Assembly: GCA_009192285.1 (NCBI GenBank) | Contig: WBVU01000003.1 | Coordinates: forward strand, 3,503,973 to 3,567,972 | DNA: 64,000 nt | Reading direction: 5' to 3' | Origin: Morchella semilibera | Lineage: Eukaryota > Ascomycota > Pezizomycetes > Pezizales > Morchellaceae | Shown here: positions 1-12,701 of the stretch, in pieces | Layout: the number at the start of each line of letters is the position of its first letter | Numbering within the stretch: position 1 is the stretch's first letter | Translations under genes and position numbers: made by a program | Notes under the pieces: generated by a model | Seen by the model: the letters and a program-made list of their open reading frames with translations, nothing else | Databases searched by the model: none | Told to the model about the DNA's origin: nothing

Positions 1-3000
1 GATAGCCAATTTTTCGAGCTTTTACGGTATATCAGAAGAGGGGTGTTCCAGCGGCGGAGTGCTAAAATATGAACCAAAGTTAGCGAAGCGAGATTAGGGG
101 TGCATTTCAATGTCGGGCATGCATATGAGATGGTATTAGGAAAGGTTGATTCGGTATGATCCCAGCCATTTCTGACGTGTGCATACATGTAGATAGAAGT
201 AGGGAATCTATCCGGTTCATATGTAAATGTGTGTGTGTGGGGGGGGGGGGGGAGGGGAATCAATCGATCGTTACTCGGTAAACTAACGTACATGCGTTAT
301 GTATATAATTTGGGGGCCTTCATGTGATTCATGGGAGTTAAAGCGTTATGAAATATGCCTTCTTGCCTTCAGGCTATTAACCCGCGCCCAGGGTATCTTT
401 TATGGAAGCTTCATTAGACCCTGGAAATGAGACAAACGTTCGTGGAAGCGCATTTGGAATCTCCGAGAAGGAAACAGCCGCGGCAACTCTTCCGCTTTGG
501 TCAAGACATTTAAGTCTATAAGGTGGGGGTAAGATCTGCTATTGTTATTGCTATAGCTAAGTACTTGGTAGTTATGCTGTCGATTGGGATGGCAATTTAC
601 CTACTGTATATTATAAAATGCCAAGGCTCCGACTCATCTCTCTGTATGGTAGCTAACCGTGGGGAAGGAGTGCGTTATTATTATTTCATAGGCCAGCAGC
701 TCAGAAGTTGAGACTAGACTCTGATACCGAGTGATATTTCATGCAGGAGCCTCCAGCACAAAAAGTACGTGTGTCGCGGCTATAGACAATTGGAAGATGA
801 GGCTGGGTTTTAGGAAACATGATTTATTTCAATCTATAACCGAGACCCGAGAGATTGAGCGGGTGGTTCTTTTTGTCAGTTTTCTACGATTTGTGATCCT
901 CATAGACAAAGCTACATACTCTCTAGATCTTATCTTCTCATGGCGGCCACCGGTCCGTGTTCAACATTCCTGGTCGCAAGCCAACACCTTGCCCTGGCCA
1001 TGGTATCTCAATCGAGGTCATGATCACTTAAAAACTTGAAGAGGGAAAAGCAGAGAGGTTACTTCAAATTCATGGCGCCAAGATCGTTTCGAAGCGAGCA
1101 GACAAACAAGGTCTATCCCAGAACCTAGCTCCCTTTGTGGATAGATATATGTAGAGTCCGGGCAGACTCAATAATGAGCCTATGACTGATCCTGGTACCA
1201 ACTTTGACGCCGTTATTAGGACCGAAAGCAGTTCATTAGCGACTGTAGCAGTTGTCAAAACACTCGGCTCTGACGCTTCAATGACCTGACTTCTAAAACT
1301 GTAAAATCCCGTCACTCTAATAGTTCCTAGCTGGGAACTGTAACTTTGACCTGGGAAGGATCCCTCGGAGGTTTTCAGGCCGTTCCACCGAACCTTGCCT
1401 CTAGCCCCAACATTCTTCTTGAGATGATTATGAGTAACGAGAGACCGAATATCATAGATCATTTTGGTGTCGGGATCCCGGGAGAGATCCTGTGCCATAA
1501 CTGATGAAGACGTTGAATGATTCCCGTTATAGCTAGGGCTCGATTATATCTAGAAAGTATTGTAAAATATTATAGGCAAGGAACGTACCGTCATTAATCG
1601 CACTATACTATGAAACTCTTACTGAGCTACACACATATATTCGAGGGTTAATCCACCACAGGCCAGTAGTCAATGATCATGATTCATGTTTTATCACTCG
1701 CCAGAATTCAAATAACCTGGCGGTGAAACGGCGATCGCCACAGAGATGTACACGTGGGCAATTTTTCGATTACCTGCCAGCTGCGATGGACGAATTTCCT
1801 CATCCTTGAAAAATATATACCTTGCAATCTATGTATGTCAATTCTACAGGGCTCCTTTTCGGCTGAATCACATAATCCGCTAGCATTAGTTTTGTAACCA
1901 CCAATACAATAATAAAGAGCTGATTAATCGTAAAAACGCGAGACGGTACATACGGTGTTCCCAGCCAATTTTTCGTATAAAACAGAAAATACTTTCATTT
2001 GCTTACCGAAGCCGTTTTCGGCTTGTAGTTACACCTGTGCAAATCTCGACCAGGTCTCCGAGACCGGTCCCCCGCGTGCCTAGGATACCCCCGCTCACTG
2101 AACCACCCCTCAATTTGTTTCCGAGTGACCCCGATATCCCGCCTTGGGGGACCAAACATAATGGCAAATATCGTTCTTATTGGCTCTAGTATTATACGAT
2201 CTTCCCCCACCCCCCACCCCCCACCCCGGGCGCCCGTTATCTTAAATTTGTTTGCTTCGGAGTGTGGTGGGTACCTAGCCCAATGAGTCGATTTGATTTA
2301 AAACGGGTCATGGCCCCGGAGAGCTAAAGATGCCCAAAGCTCACAAAACATTTGCCTTCAAAGGCACCACCCGCCTCACACGGCAGGGCGGAATACCGAT
2401 ATCTAAGCAGATAGGGCCTTCTTTTTCGACCCCATGGTGTCGGCAACGTTAGAGATTGCCTCATTTTGCCTTGTTTGAAAAACAAAAAAATATCTGAGGT
2501 GGATCGCCTAGCAAAAAGGTCTCGGCACATGTTTTGCGATATTAACTGATGTAGGAACGTATTGTAGTTTGCATCAGGGACTAGGGGAAGTGTTTCTCCC
2601 ATACGCATATGCGTTGGGGGTTTTGAAATTGCCCCTTGGGTGGGCGTTATAGCTAATTATAGCAAACGGAGCACCTGGTCTGCTGAAAACTAGTTATGCG
2701 CGGAGACGAGAAGGACGAATCATAATCTAAACCTACTATTTAAGAGAATCTTTAAAACTGCTATCTGTAGCTCACCGGACTGCTCGGTGGTACGGAGGCA
2801 GAATGTGGGACGTACATTATTTGAAACAAGTGCCACAGACTAACTGGTAGCTCTAATCACAAATCACGAGCGTCTATGAGCTTAGAAGATATTTAGTAGA
2901 CCGGTTAGGAGTTTCCTACTCCTACAAGGGCTCGAAACGCGGCTGTTTATTACATAGGTTGTGATATGACTTGAAGTAATCCTATTTATATGTGACCTAG

Positions 3001-4735
3001 ATAGCTAGAAGTATCGATTAACCTAGGCCTAGAATAATTAGCAAAAGCCTCGCATGAAGTATATATGACAAAGCAAAGGGGATAGCTACAACATAGGCTC
3101 AGTGACTAGAGCGAAAGTTTCGCGGGGTGAGTGCGCCCGCTGGCGGTTTCATAATTATAAGTGTAAAGATTCGAGATAGCGTTATTTTGGTTTCAGTTGC
3201 TTCACCAGATCTCACTCAGGTTCCCAAGTACACTACACCACTGGGAGGGTAGAAAGGTGAACCAACCTAGAAAATTGGATTCTAAAATTCAGGAAAGAAA
3301 GTCTCTAGAGCGGATTAGCAGATTACATCATATGAGGGAAACAAGATGGTCTAGTAGTGAAATGTCGCCAAGCCTGAGTGAGCGAACCATAACCTATGAT
3401 CGCACTTTGTCCGAACCTTGAACTGGTTAACAGTCACAAACAATGAATTGTGCTAACAAATATTCGTAAAGGCCAGGGAAAACGTTTGCTGACCGCACTC
3501 GTACCTCGATATCGTGTCTGAGACAAGGTCTGGGCTTTGACCCAGATTCACCGCTTAACAAATAGGCTTCTTCCACCATCAATTGTAGATTTAGTAGGAT
3601 GGGGATCAGCGGTTACTCACTAATTAGTTATCATGATCAGTTTGTTGTAGTATGATGTGGGTGTATAACTACATGTAAAGGAACTTTACTTCCGCAGGCG
3701 ACATAGTGGGGTGGGAAGCCCTTACTAATTTAACAACTATCTGATAAGGCCATCAGCTATATGATGTATAGCTGTCTCTTAGGAGATATAGTCGTAAAGT
3801 TTAGGGGTGACCGACAAGAGGCGGGGGGAGCAACAGAGTGTATTTTCGTGTATAGGTGCATCGACGGTACGGTTTCAGCGTGAGAAGTACATGTATGTAT
3901 GCAGCCACCAACGAAGATGGGAAAGCGGGTCACTCTCCCTGATACGGCGCCTTTAAAGCTGGCCAAAGTTACCCGCCGGTGCCATACATTGCGCAATCGC
4001 ATCTTGAAATTAAGCCAGCAGCTGTAGCAAATACAGAAATCATTGTATAACTCCCCACCCCCCCTCAAGCCTCATTTCATATGCATATATGGGGCCCAAG
4101 AATGTCAGCCAATTCATACGGTCAGCGGCTGACCTTCGGAGTTACATTCAGACAGCTCATCATATACACCGGCCGTATACTACAATCTCTTACCTACGGC
4201 CACAAAGATGTGAGAATGAAGGGGAGGGGGGAGAGTCCGAACGAAGAGGGGATTAAGCTATTAAATTCCACCCATTGAGGTCCACACGGGAGCCTTTTAG
4301 TTTCGATAAAGAAGAAGTTTGACCTACCTCTGTGTGATTCCAGACTAGGGCGAGCTCGAGGATATGTGTATTTTTACTTTGTTTATTTTCGATTGTTCAT
4401 GGACTACATTTAGTACGCAATGGCACCATGTTTGTTTGAAAAGGCTATCGTACGCATTCATAACCCCTCTTTGGATATTCAGCTACTGCGCAGGCTAAAG
4501 AGGGAGAAAAAAACAAAAAAGAAAAGGAACAAAGGGAGAAACAAGTTCCACAGGTCAATGATAGCTGGGCCCGTGTGCCAAGAAAACGAGACTTTTCATC
4601 TACCTCATACCAGCAAAAAGAACCAATCACTCAAGCAAGAGTAACTGCTTAGTATACTCATCTCAACTCATACAAGGCTTCCCTACCATAAATCTCAACT
4701 CCCGAGAAAGCAGAATTTCACCCCCAGATGCTAAA
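1..4735. other. gene-free stretch, left end of window
   Basis: I see no credible gene here. Open frames are short, lack family resemblance and lie on both strands without splice-linked continuation. The stretch holds a TG run followed by 14 G at 239-252, C/A-rich homopolymers near 2205-2225, and three copies of the palindrome TACATGTA (184, 3670, 3888). The purine-rich block at 4499-4545 gives open frames on both strands but is low complexity rather than coding. The last 100 bases are probably the 3' untranslated region of the ERD2-like gene on the minus strand. Confidence 0.6.
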
Positions 4736-5730
4736 TCACTTTGTAGGATCGATCAAGTTCCTCTGTGAGCCCAGCCCTTCAACTTCCAAGTCGTCCTCGC
4801 TCTCATCCTGTAGCTCATCTTCAAGTTCATCCCCACTATCGATATTCCCCCCCACTAAGACTTCGTCATCGGCACTAACGCTCAAGCCGCCGCCCCTCCA
4901 TCCTCCACCGGTAGTCCTTCCAGACACCGATCCTCCCTTCTTGCCAATCAACCATCCGAGTATCAACCCACCGCTGATAAAGTCGTCGCCGTCGAGAATC
5001 GCGCCATTTTCCCGGATCTTGACTCGCTGGCGCCGATAATAGATCCAGGCAAAGTCAATGTATAAAGCTGTCTGAATAACACCGAAAATGAAGGCATTGG
5101 GGTCGAAGAAGCGGTCTTTACTATCTGTAAGGCGGATGATCCAATTTGGAATGTAGAGGGCGCGGTATAATCCGAGGGCGAGGAGGTAATAAGATGTTAT
5201 CGCAGTGGGTATCTGGGTATGGCGGAGGAGCGAGATCTGCGGGATCACTGCGAATGCTTCGAGAATGAGGGAGAATGTGCGGAATGTCTACGGACAGTAA
5301 ATGTTAGCCAAATTGCTTCCCTCAGTTGGCATTAAAGGCGAAGGAAGGGAATGCATACTTCTATAAACCAGTCCCTACTCTCGTCAAAAATCGCCTTCAT
5401 GATTGGGGCTGCGATAGTACTTCCGGCTAATATGGTTGCGGCAATCTTCCACTCTTTTTCCTCTTCGCGCGTCCGGGCGTACACCTTGACCATCAAGAAG
5501 AGGATATACAGCGAGCTGGCGATGTAGAAGACCTTAAAGATGGTATTATAACCAAACTCCGACCATATCAGAAGATCAAGGTATCGCGTCAGGAATACCA
5601 ACGTGTAAAGTAGCTGTGTCAATAACGAGATTCCCTCCGCGCTGCGACGGCTATGGATTGTAAAGATCAAGATCAGTATCGATATCGCATGCGTAAAATC
5701 CGCAGCGATACGGAAGATATTGAACACCAT
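4736..5730 (-). CDS. ER lumen protein-retaining receptor (ERD2/KDEL receptor family)
   Basis: Two exons, 5730-5359 and 5287-4736, joined across a 71-nt intron (GTATGC donor, CTAAC branch, TAG acceptor), give 307 residues. Known role of the family: a seven-helix Golgi receptor that binds HDEL/KDEL tails of escaped ER residents and returns them in COPI vesicles. Seen: an N-terminal MVFNIFRIAADFTHAIS, the signature AEGIS followed by QLLYTLVFLTRYLDLL (about residues 30-52), and after the intron a LEAFAVIPQ helix and YYLLALGLYRALYIPNWI, which match the conserved second half of ERD2. The start is the ATG at 5730 because the upstream in-frame residues are His-rich and unlike the family. Odd: the family is usually about 210-220 residues, and here the last 90 or so are a Gly/Ser and then strongly acidic tail. 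A diverged second ERD2 paralogue is possible. Confidence 0.9.
5288..5358 (-). other. intron of the ERD2-like gene
   Basis: The donor GTATGC and acceptor CCGTAG (minus strand), with GCTAAC as a likely branch point, restore the reading frame exactly between two conserved helices. Confidence 0.85.
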
Positions 5731-6011
5731 CTTTGAAGACGGACAATTGAGTTTTGAGTGGGGTATGTGAAATTTACAAGATGGCAAACGTTTGTGATGA
5801 TGGTGGTGGTTGATCAAAATGTGATGTGGTCCCAGAGGTTGGCCTACGTAGGAGGAGGAGGGGGTGACACGTAAGGGTTAGGGGATTGCGGGGGGGGCTC
5901 TAGCTGTTGTGTAACGATGGATTGAAGCAACATTAATAGAGAAGTGTCAAATAAGTGACGGTTGCGGGACTATTCCTCTCAGTCACCTAATCACACATGG
6001 AAGGTATGATA

Positions 6012-6503
6012 GTAGAAAATAGAGAGTATTTACCAAGTGTCAAAACCGACAATTCACACTTCGCCACATCGAAAAGTGGTTGCCGAAACCGTCAATTCTG
6101 ACCAATTTCCCAAGTAGGAAACGCCTGGGGATGTTTACAATACCACGTGTAGTTTATATCCTGCCTACGTATTTCACAGTAAGTGTGAAGAACTACATGT
6201 ATATATCTACTAGTTAATTGGGTTACTGGGAACTGCTGATTTTGCCTCCGGAACCGTTATTTTTGAATTGTCAATTGTCGGATTTGACACTTAATAAATA
6301 GCCTCTAATCCGCAGGTAAACAGTTCTTCACGCTTACTGTGAAATACCCTGGCAGGATATGGGCTGCACACAGATGGTAAACATCTCTGGGCGTATCATA
6401 CATCCCTACTTCAGAAAATTGACGGTTTCGGCAACCACTTTTTAATGTGGCGAAGTGTAAATTGTCGGTTTTGACACTGGGTCAATACTCTCTATTATCT
6501 ACA
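6012..6503. mobile_element. foldback (long inverted repeat) MITE-like element
   Basis: Two arms of about 180 bases, 6012-6193 and 6319-6503, are reverse complements with scattered substitutions and small indels. The outer ends begin near AATAGAGAGTATT on each arm. The best-matched blocks are AGTGTCAAAACCGACAATT and GTGGTTGCCGAAACCGTCAA. The 125-base centre carries no open frame. It is non-autonomous because no transposase frame is present. The structure is seen directly; the mobile origin is inferred. The exact ends and any target-site duplication cannot be fixed by eye. Confidence 0.75.
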
Positions 6504-9500
6504 CTGTAAATGTACCTAAATAGGTGTAATTATGAACTTGTTTTTATTTTCCTTGAAACTTTTTCTAGAGAGCCAGAAAGGAAGATGGTTGACGTTGAGT
6601 GTTTGACAGAAGGGTACGTAAGCCTGAAACGCACGGTTATAAATACATGTACATATATGTAAGTAAGTACATGTACATAAGAGTACATGTAACCAACCCC
6701 ACGAATTACTAGGGTCGGGAGCTCATCTAGATGTCATCTCCACAATACAATATGTAGTATATCGTCTTTGGTGGTTCTAGCTAGAAAGTACTACTTAAAG
6801 CGCTGCTACATCATCTCTCACCCAAAGCTCCGTAACAACATCTCTCTTGAAATCAAATCAACACGTAATTAAAGCATACAGTACGTTACGTACACGTAGC
6901 ACCCCAATTGCGCCAGAAATCACTAGCAGTAGATTTATGGTTTAATACAGTGCTACATGCTACAACACTGCAAAAGACATCACAGTTAATCGGTATGTGC
7001 ATAGACCTCTCGCCCAGCTTCATCAGTACTGACCATCTTTCGTCTCCCATGGAAGGTTTGATTCTACTAGTTCCACATCAGGATTATCCAACGCTCGAAT
7101 GCACATAGCGTTATATTATAGCTCTTAGAGATTACTTCAAGTTGTATTCTCTAGCGTCTCGATATATTAAGTTAAGGAATTCACTATTATAAGTGAAGCC
7201 TCCGCAACATCGTCCTTATATTAAACATTCCGATTCAAGCTGTGTCTAAGACCAGTATCAAACCTAGGTATTTATGTCACTTCGATCGTAAAGGCCATAA
7301 CAACTGACAATAGATCTAGGAATCGCAATTATTACCTACCGACTACAGCCACTCGCAATCTAAGTGGGTACGGATGTGCGCCCTCCCCCCCCCCCCGCGC
7401 CCCGCGCCCCGCGCGTCGAGATCAAGGATAATTATACCGCTAGACTCAAGAGACTAAGGTTCAGCTAGAAGCGCAGTATCGATCCCACAAATAAGTGACA
7501 AAGCGCACATGGACCAGACAAAAAAGGGGGGATAGATCGAGGCAGCTATCCTTCGCTGAAACAGACGCGCTACTCTGACCCTGTCGTGCGCATGCGACAA
7601 TATTCACTCATACAAATCGTCTACAATCGAGCTAGATAGAATCATAAGGAAGAAAAAGGTTTATACAAAAGGGGTGCACTGATGCATGCAAATGGTGACC
7701 ACGACTGTATCCGAGTGCTGTCCTGTGATTCACGCTGGAACTTCCCGTGCGGTTGAGAATCAGGTCAAAGCTACAAGCAAATAATTCTGGTGCAAGGCGC
7801 TTACAAAAGACTGAATAGCCCTACAGGTTGTGCGTCAAGGGAGAATATATATCTAGCTTGGCAAGAATCATTTTCTTCAGGGTATCAATATGCAGGTGTT
7901 TTTGGAAAGCCAAACATTGTAATGCGTATTTCAAACCGACCTGGAGCGCTAATGATCATTTGAGGAGTCCGAAGAGAAACCTCGAACCCCATGTGTAACA
8001 TTGCCAGCCAGCCAGCTAACTGGGTGAAGTATCGTGGCCATAAGGCTTATAACCGCAACGATGCATTTACAGGACTTTCCAAAGCCATGAAGGTTGTCAT
8101 CAAGGTGATCCCACATTTTCGGGTCAGTGCATCGGATGTACGATAAGGGACTATCATACCGAAACTCGAGTAAAGAGGCATTTGTAACCCGCGAAGTGTT
8201 CATACTCTGCGGGTAGCAGGTAAGTATTACGGTCGAAGCTGGGCGAGAAAGAAAGAAAGAAAAACAAAACCAATCACCACATACAGATAACTACCTTCAA
8301 GGGTTTCCGTGTTTTGCGAATCCCTGCATAATTACCGACAACTCCCCCAGTAACTACATACATTCGCCGGTACAGAAGTAATTTCTACGACCATACCGTA
8401 TTCAGCGCCCAATGTTTTGAATACCTTTTCCCGGATATATTGCGGATACGAGGGTATTGAAATAAACTAGTGGAGCGTGCGGACTTCCGCGTGAGTATAA
8501 TTGATGGTTCGATATACTACTTGGGCTAGAGCTCTAGAGCTCATGTGCCGTTACGGCCGAGACAAATTAAGGATACCTGGAAGCATGATCGGGGGTGGAG
8601 TAGGTAATAATATATGACTTGGGGAATTCAAGAGCTTCTTGGTAAGACATAACTAGCGCAGTATAACCCCCTTCCCCTCTTCAAAGAATGATGAAGAAAT
8701 TACAGGAGTTCCTAATTCACGAGAATAAAAGCCGCGGGTATGTAGTAAATAGTTGTAACACTGCCCGCAGTTCAAGCGACTACTTTAGACCCCAATGTAG
8801 TGAACTGGGCTGAAACAAGAGAGTTGACGGGTTTTGCAAATCCTTATTATCGGGTGAGTTTTTCTTCTTAGGGCGGGATGACAATTTGGAATTTTTGTTG
8901 AGAAATAACTCTATTCAATATATGTGTGTGAAGGTAGCTATTTGTTCCGCATACCATCGATCCAGGAGAGAGGAGGCAGAACCAGAGGTAGAGGGCTCAC
9001 CTCGGAAAATTGCAAGGTATTAACGGCACACCGAAGATTGTCCGGCCCGGGGTTGATACGATGCTTTGCTGCTGGAGGAACTTTGGAGGCGTGCAAGGAT
9101 CGCAGATTCAAGAATTGCACGGCACATCGACATCCATAAAATCGCAAAGATCAGCGAGACTGGAGCAGTAATAGAGGTTGCACCAAACATGTTTCACCTA
9201 TAGGAGCATATATTTTTGCCGGTTAAATGATATATGTTTTGTTTTGCTACCGGCAGGGTTTTGAAATTTGTACTCAAAGACAAAAATTTGGCATCTTCTC
9301 TGGGAAACACAGAGCTTGGCCCCTTCCCTAGATCAAGGAAGCTGCCGTTTCTCGCTTCAGTCAATCTCTGCCAGCGGCAGAGCAGTGTGATCCTCGGAAT
9401 TAATACCAATAGGCAAGGGATTTGTGGCCATACGTCGTCCATCTGGTAGATCTGCACCAAATCACCTCCATATCAGCACTTTCACGACTACCTGGCTGTT

Positions 9501-10544
9501 CTTGCCTCTTCCACTGTCATTTAGCACCACTCCTTCCGTCATTAGGACAGTGAATACAAGGCTGGGCCCCTATGGGAGACCTATACGCGAAGACAGAGAG
9601 CTAATAGACTGTGGTCTACATTTAGGTACAAGGCACGCAGAATTCCGCATTATCCCTGACCACCAACTCTTGAAGTCTTGATCGGTATCACGATTGGAGG
9701 GCTGGAAGCGCACGCGGTGGCTTGTCCCATGAGTGCTTTTGATACGATTCTAGAACAGCCGGTTGTATGTATGGGCACTGATGAATTGTGGACCACAGGG
9801 AAAGAGGATGCCAGTGCAGTGAAGCAGTATGTATGAATACCCGGCATGGGAGCTGCTTACCTATTTTAAGTCTTTGCAATTGGGCCAAGGGTAATTTTAC
9901 CTTGTTGGGTTGGGGGGTGCCTACTATCCATGCTGAGTTGCAAAACAAACATCTCTCCAATCAGATGTTTCCCACTGCTTACACGGTATGCCAGGCCGGA
10001 TGTAGCACAATCTACGCTGCCTAAGCGGTGAACTATTTTGACACCGGGGATCTGCAAGGCCTTATTAGTTGACCTATGAGCTTTCCGAAAGTCGCGGGTC
10101 AATTGTTTTAACAGACAGCAGATAGAACTCGTGACTTGTTGAGTCTGGAATATCTAAGCGGTGATAATCCTCGCAGGCGGGCTATGGGTGATTTACAAGT
10201 GCAAAAATATCTGTGGGGACGGGTGCGAAATGATTGCTTGGGATAGACCTCAGAGTTCAAATATTTAGTTCTTGGCGACCAGTTTCTGGTGTGGATAGCC
10301 CGCCAAGAGCTCAAAATTTGAAATGTGGTCGTTGCCAAACGCTCTATCAGATAACGTAATGGTATGATAATACAAAAGATGTGAATCGTCCTCTACAACT
10401 ATCAAGCTAGGCTAAGGATGAGTAATAAGCTAGTTTATTAGGCCCCAATTACCCTGGTTTTGGGGCAGACTCTAAATCTTGAAGGATATGTAGCTGTTGA
10501 TGGTGTGATGCCCATGCCCAGTTGCATGAACTTGCACTTATAGA

Positions 10545-10594
10545 TACTTGCGGCGAGAATAATTTTCTGCAGAAACCTATTCTCGCGGCAAGTA
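10545..10594. repeat. hairpin with 17-bp stem
   Basis: The left arm TACTTGCGGCGAGAATA (10545-10561) pairs with the right arm at 10578-10594 with one mismatch, around a 16-base loop. It may be a tiny MITE or a transcript hairpin. Nothing around it identifies a gene. Confidence 0.6.
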
Positions 10595-10850
10595 CAATAT
10601 CTTTTTAAATCAATACTCCACTTTGATCATTGATACCCACTAGTAAAGATTTTTGTTGAAACACCGCACATAACAAGATTTGTATATACCTAAAAGCAGC
10701 ATTGTTAGGTCAATGATTAAATTGTGCCAAGATATTGTCATCGAGTAACTTGTCTGCAACAAAATTACAGTATGAAAAAACGGAGCGAAATCACTATAGG
10801 ACTACGGAATTTAGTATTGAATACCGAATCAAACCGGCATCGGAGGAAAA

Positions 10851-10938
10851 GTACAGTACTAATACCGTATTCTTACCGTATTGCTAGCGTGTTGACGGGA
10901 ATACCGTAGTGATCCCACCCCTCTTTTTGGTACTGTAG
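10851..10938. repeat. dispersed repeat, copy A (possible small MITE)
   Basis: This copy shares long stretches with 26340-26418, including GTGTTGACGGGAATACCGTAGTGAT here against a close variant there (the common core is TGACGGGAATAC). The ends are imperfect inverted repeats (GTACAGTACTA on the left, TGGTACTGTA on the right), which suggests a short terminal-inverted-repeat element. Confidence 0.55.
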
Positions 10939-11431
10939 ACAAAGTCAATTGTTTCATCTAGGCCTAAATTAGCTTATGAAATTCAATTCACACTGGTACC
11001 TTATTACGTGAATGTGGGAAGATGTTTATGTCATGAAATTGTAATTGTAAAGGGGATTTACATATTGATATCAAACTCGGTCACAGATAGGCATAGATTA
11101 GATTTCGCTCTTCCTGTTGTAGTTTCTATTGAGCCTATCAAGCCTAAGACTCAATTCTACTCCGTTACACGTGCATTTGGGGGGGTTGCGATTTTATAGG
11201 TTGTGCCGGCTGTCGTTTTTGTTTTCTGCTGTGTATATGGATCACCTCAACAATTTTAGTTTTCACCTCCGCCAGCTGGTTTATCTGTTGCTGTTTTCAA
11301 GGCATATACATACCACTAGACCTAGCTACAGCCCTTGATAAGAGTGGTTATGTATAGCCAACTCTAATAGAGATCAGGCTGAGGAGTTAAATATGACTAA
11401 AAAAAAGTGTTTGATCATTATCTCAATGTGG

Positions 11432-11453
11432 AAACCACACTATTGTGTGGTTT
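11432..11453. repeat. perfect 9-bp hairpin
   Basis: AAACCACAC and GTGTGGTTT flank a four-base loop. It stands alone in gene-free DNA and its function is unknown. Confidence 0.5.
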
Positions 11454-12701
11454 GGGCCCGTAGAGTAGAGTATTGCTCAATGCCTTATTTAGGCCAAGGG
11501 TACATATATATATATACTCCGTACTTTGGGCACAGGCTAAGGATTTAGCCCTGAGCTCATCAGCTTTTGTTGTCCTTGAATACTGAGTGAAATTTCGAAT
11601 GACGTTAGTGCTGCCACCAGTGCGTACCCGGGAGTTTATATCAACTGGGCTAGCGATTATCAAAGCCGACTTATATTATCGTAGGAAGAGTTCGTGAATG
11701 AAGCTTGGCACAGCAGATGGGTTTTTACACGATTTTGATTCCCATCAACCTGACGTTATTGATGTCTCGGCTTTAGAGATGAATCTTTTTGCAACAGATG
11801 AAGAAAATATCAGTGTCGCAGTTCACCGGAATAAAAATAGCTCTAGAGGTAGAAAAATAATGTCGAATCTTCTAGAAGATGAGTGGATTATCGAATATGA
11901 TATCAGTCAGGAATAGCCTGAATAAATATACAGCCATAGAGAATTCACTGGGCCGATAACCAATTATTGTATTTATCACTGGTAGACTTCCAAGATAGAA
12001 ATCTTCTTTTGACTACTGTATTGGAGGGCCGTAGGAGACTTTTGTTTAAAAACGAGTATCTCTGCAAGGACTTGCTAGTAATATCCCTCTTGCACGGATA
12101 AGGGCTTGAAGAAAATAGGTTTGGCTAACGGTTGTAGTTCATCTATTCGAGGAACAGGCCCAAACGGTCTAGTGTGTGTTATCGACGACCCAGGAATGTG
12201 AGAGGACTCCGCAGGATTGAGAGGTAATGATCGGATTTCAATTTTGACCCATGCTACGATATAAAATCCTTCACTGGCCGGTATAATCTTGCTCCTCGGA
12301 GTTATTGTGAAGGCCGGATACGTTAACACCAATGAGCGTCTGTGTTCGACTGCGCACCGAACCTGCTCCAGCCGTTGTGTTTGTAACTACACCTGCAATG
12401 CTCTCCAATGACATCCAAGGAAACGGCGGTTTGCTCCATAGAACAAGGCTATCATAGAATTCAGATATCCGGGCGCCGTAGCCGACATACGGAGCCTCAA
12501 ATGCCCTGAGGCGATCCTCCGGCTGGCTGGAGGGGGAAAAGATTTAATTTTTCGAGTAAATCGAATCCCATTTTCTATGGGGCCATGTGGTAGTAAGTAC
12601 CTTAAACCTCTAACGTATCCTCTAGTACTCGCCGTATGCATGTGGCTCTCTTCGATGTTTATGGCAAGCAAGATTGTGGGAACAGATCTAAATGTTCAGC
12701 C

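Larger units (their letters stand above)
5731..12701. other. 7-kb gene-free stretch with small repeats
   Basis: No gene is supported in this stretch. It contains the foldback element at 6012-6503, a cluster of three TACATGTA palindromes at 6644-6691, a C-run followed by GCGCCCC-type repeats near 7385-7415, a perfect hairpin at 11432-11453, a longer hairpin at 10545-10594, and a dispersed repeat at 10851-10938. Frames of 60-95 codons occur on both strands between 8.9 and 12.7 kb. None has a family match I recognise or splice-linked continuation. Confidence 0.6.

Noticed and set aside
7385-7415. CCCC/GCGCCCCGCG block as a regulatory island
   Set aside because: A short homopolymer with three GCGCCCC-like units and no gene nearby.
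11698-11916. 72-codon frame with mixed composition (starts MKLGTADGF)
   Set aside because: It is short, isolated and has no splice-linked continuation or family match. Chance frames of this size are common in this AT-rich stretch.
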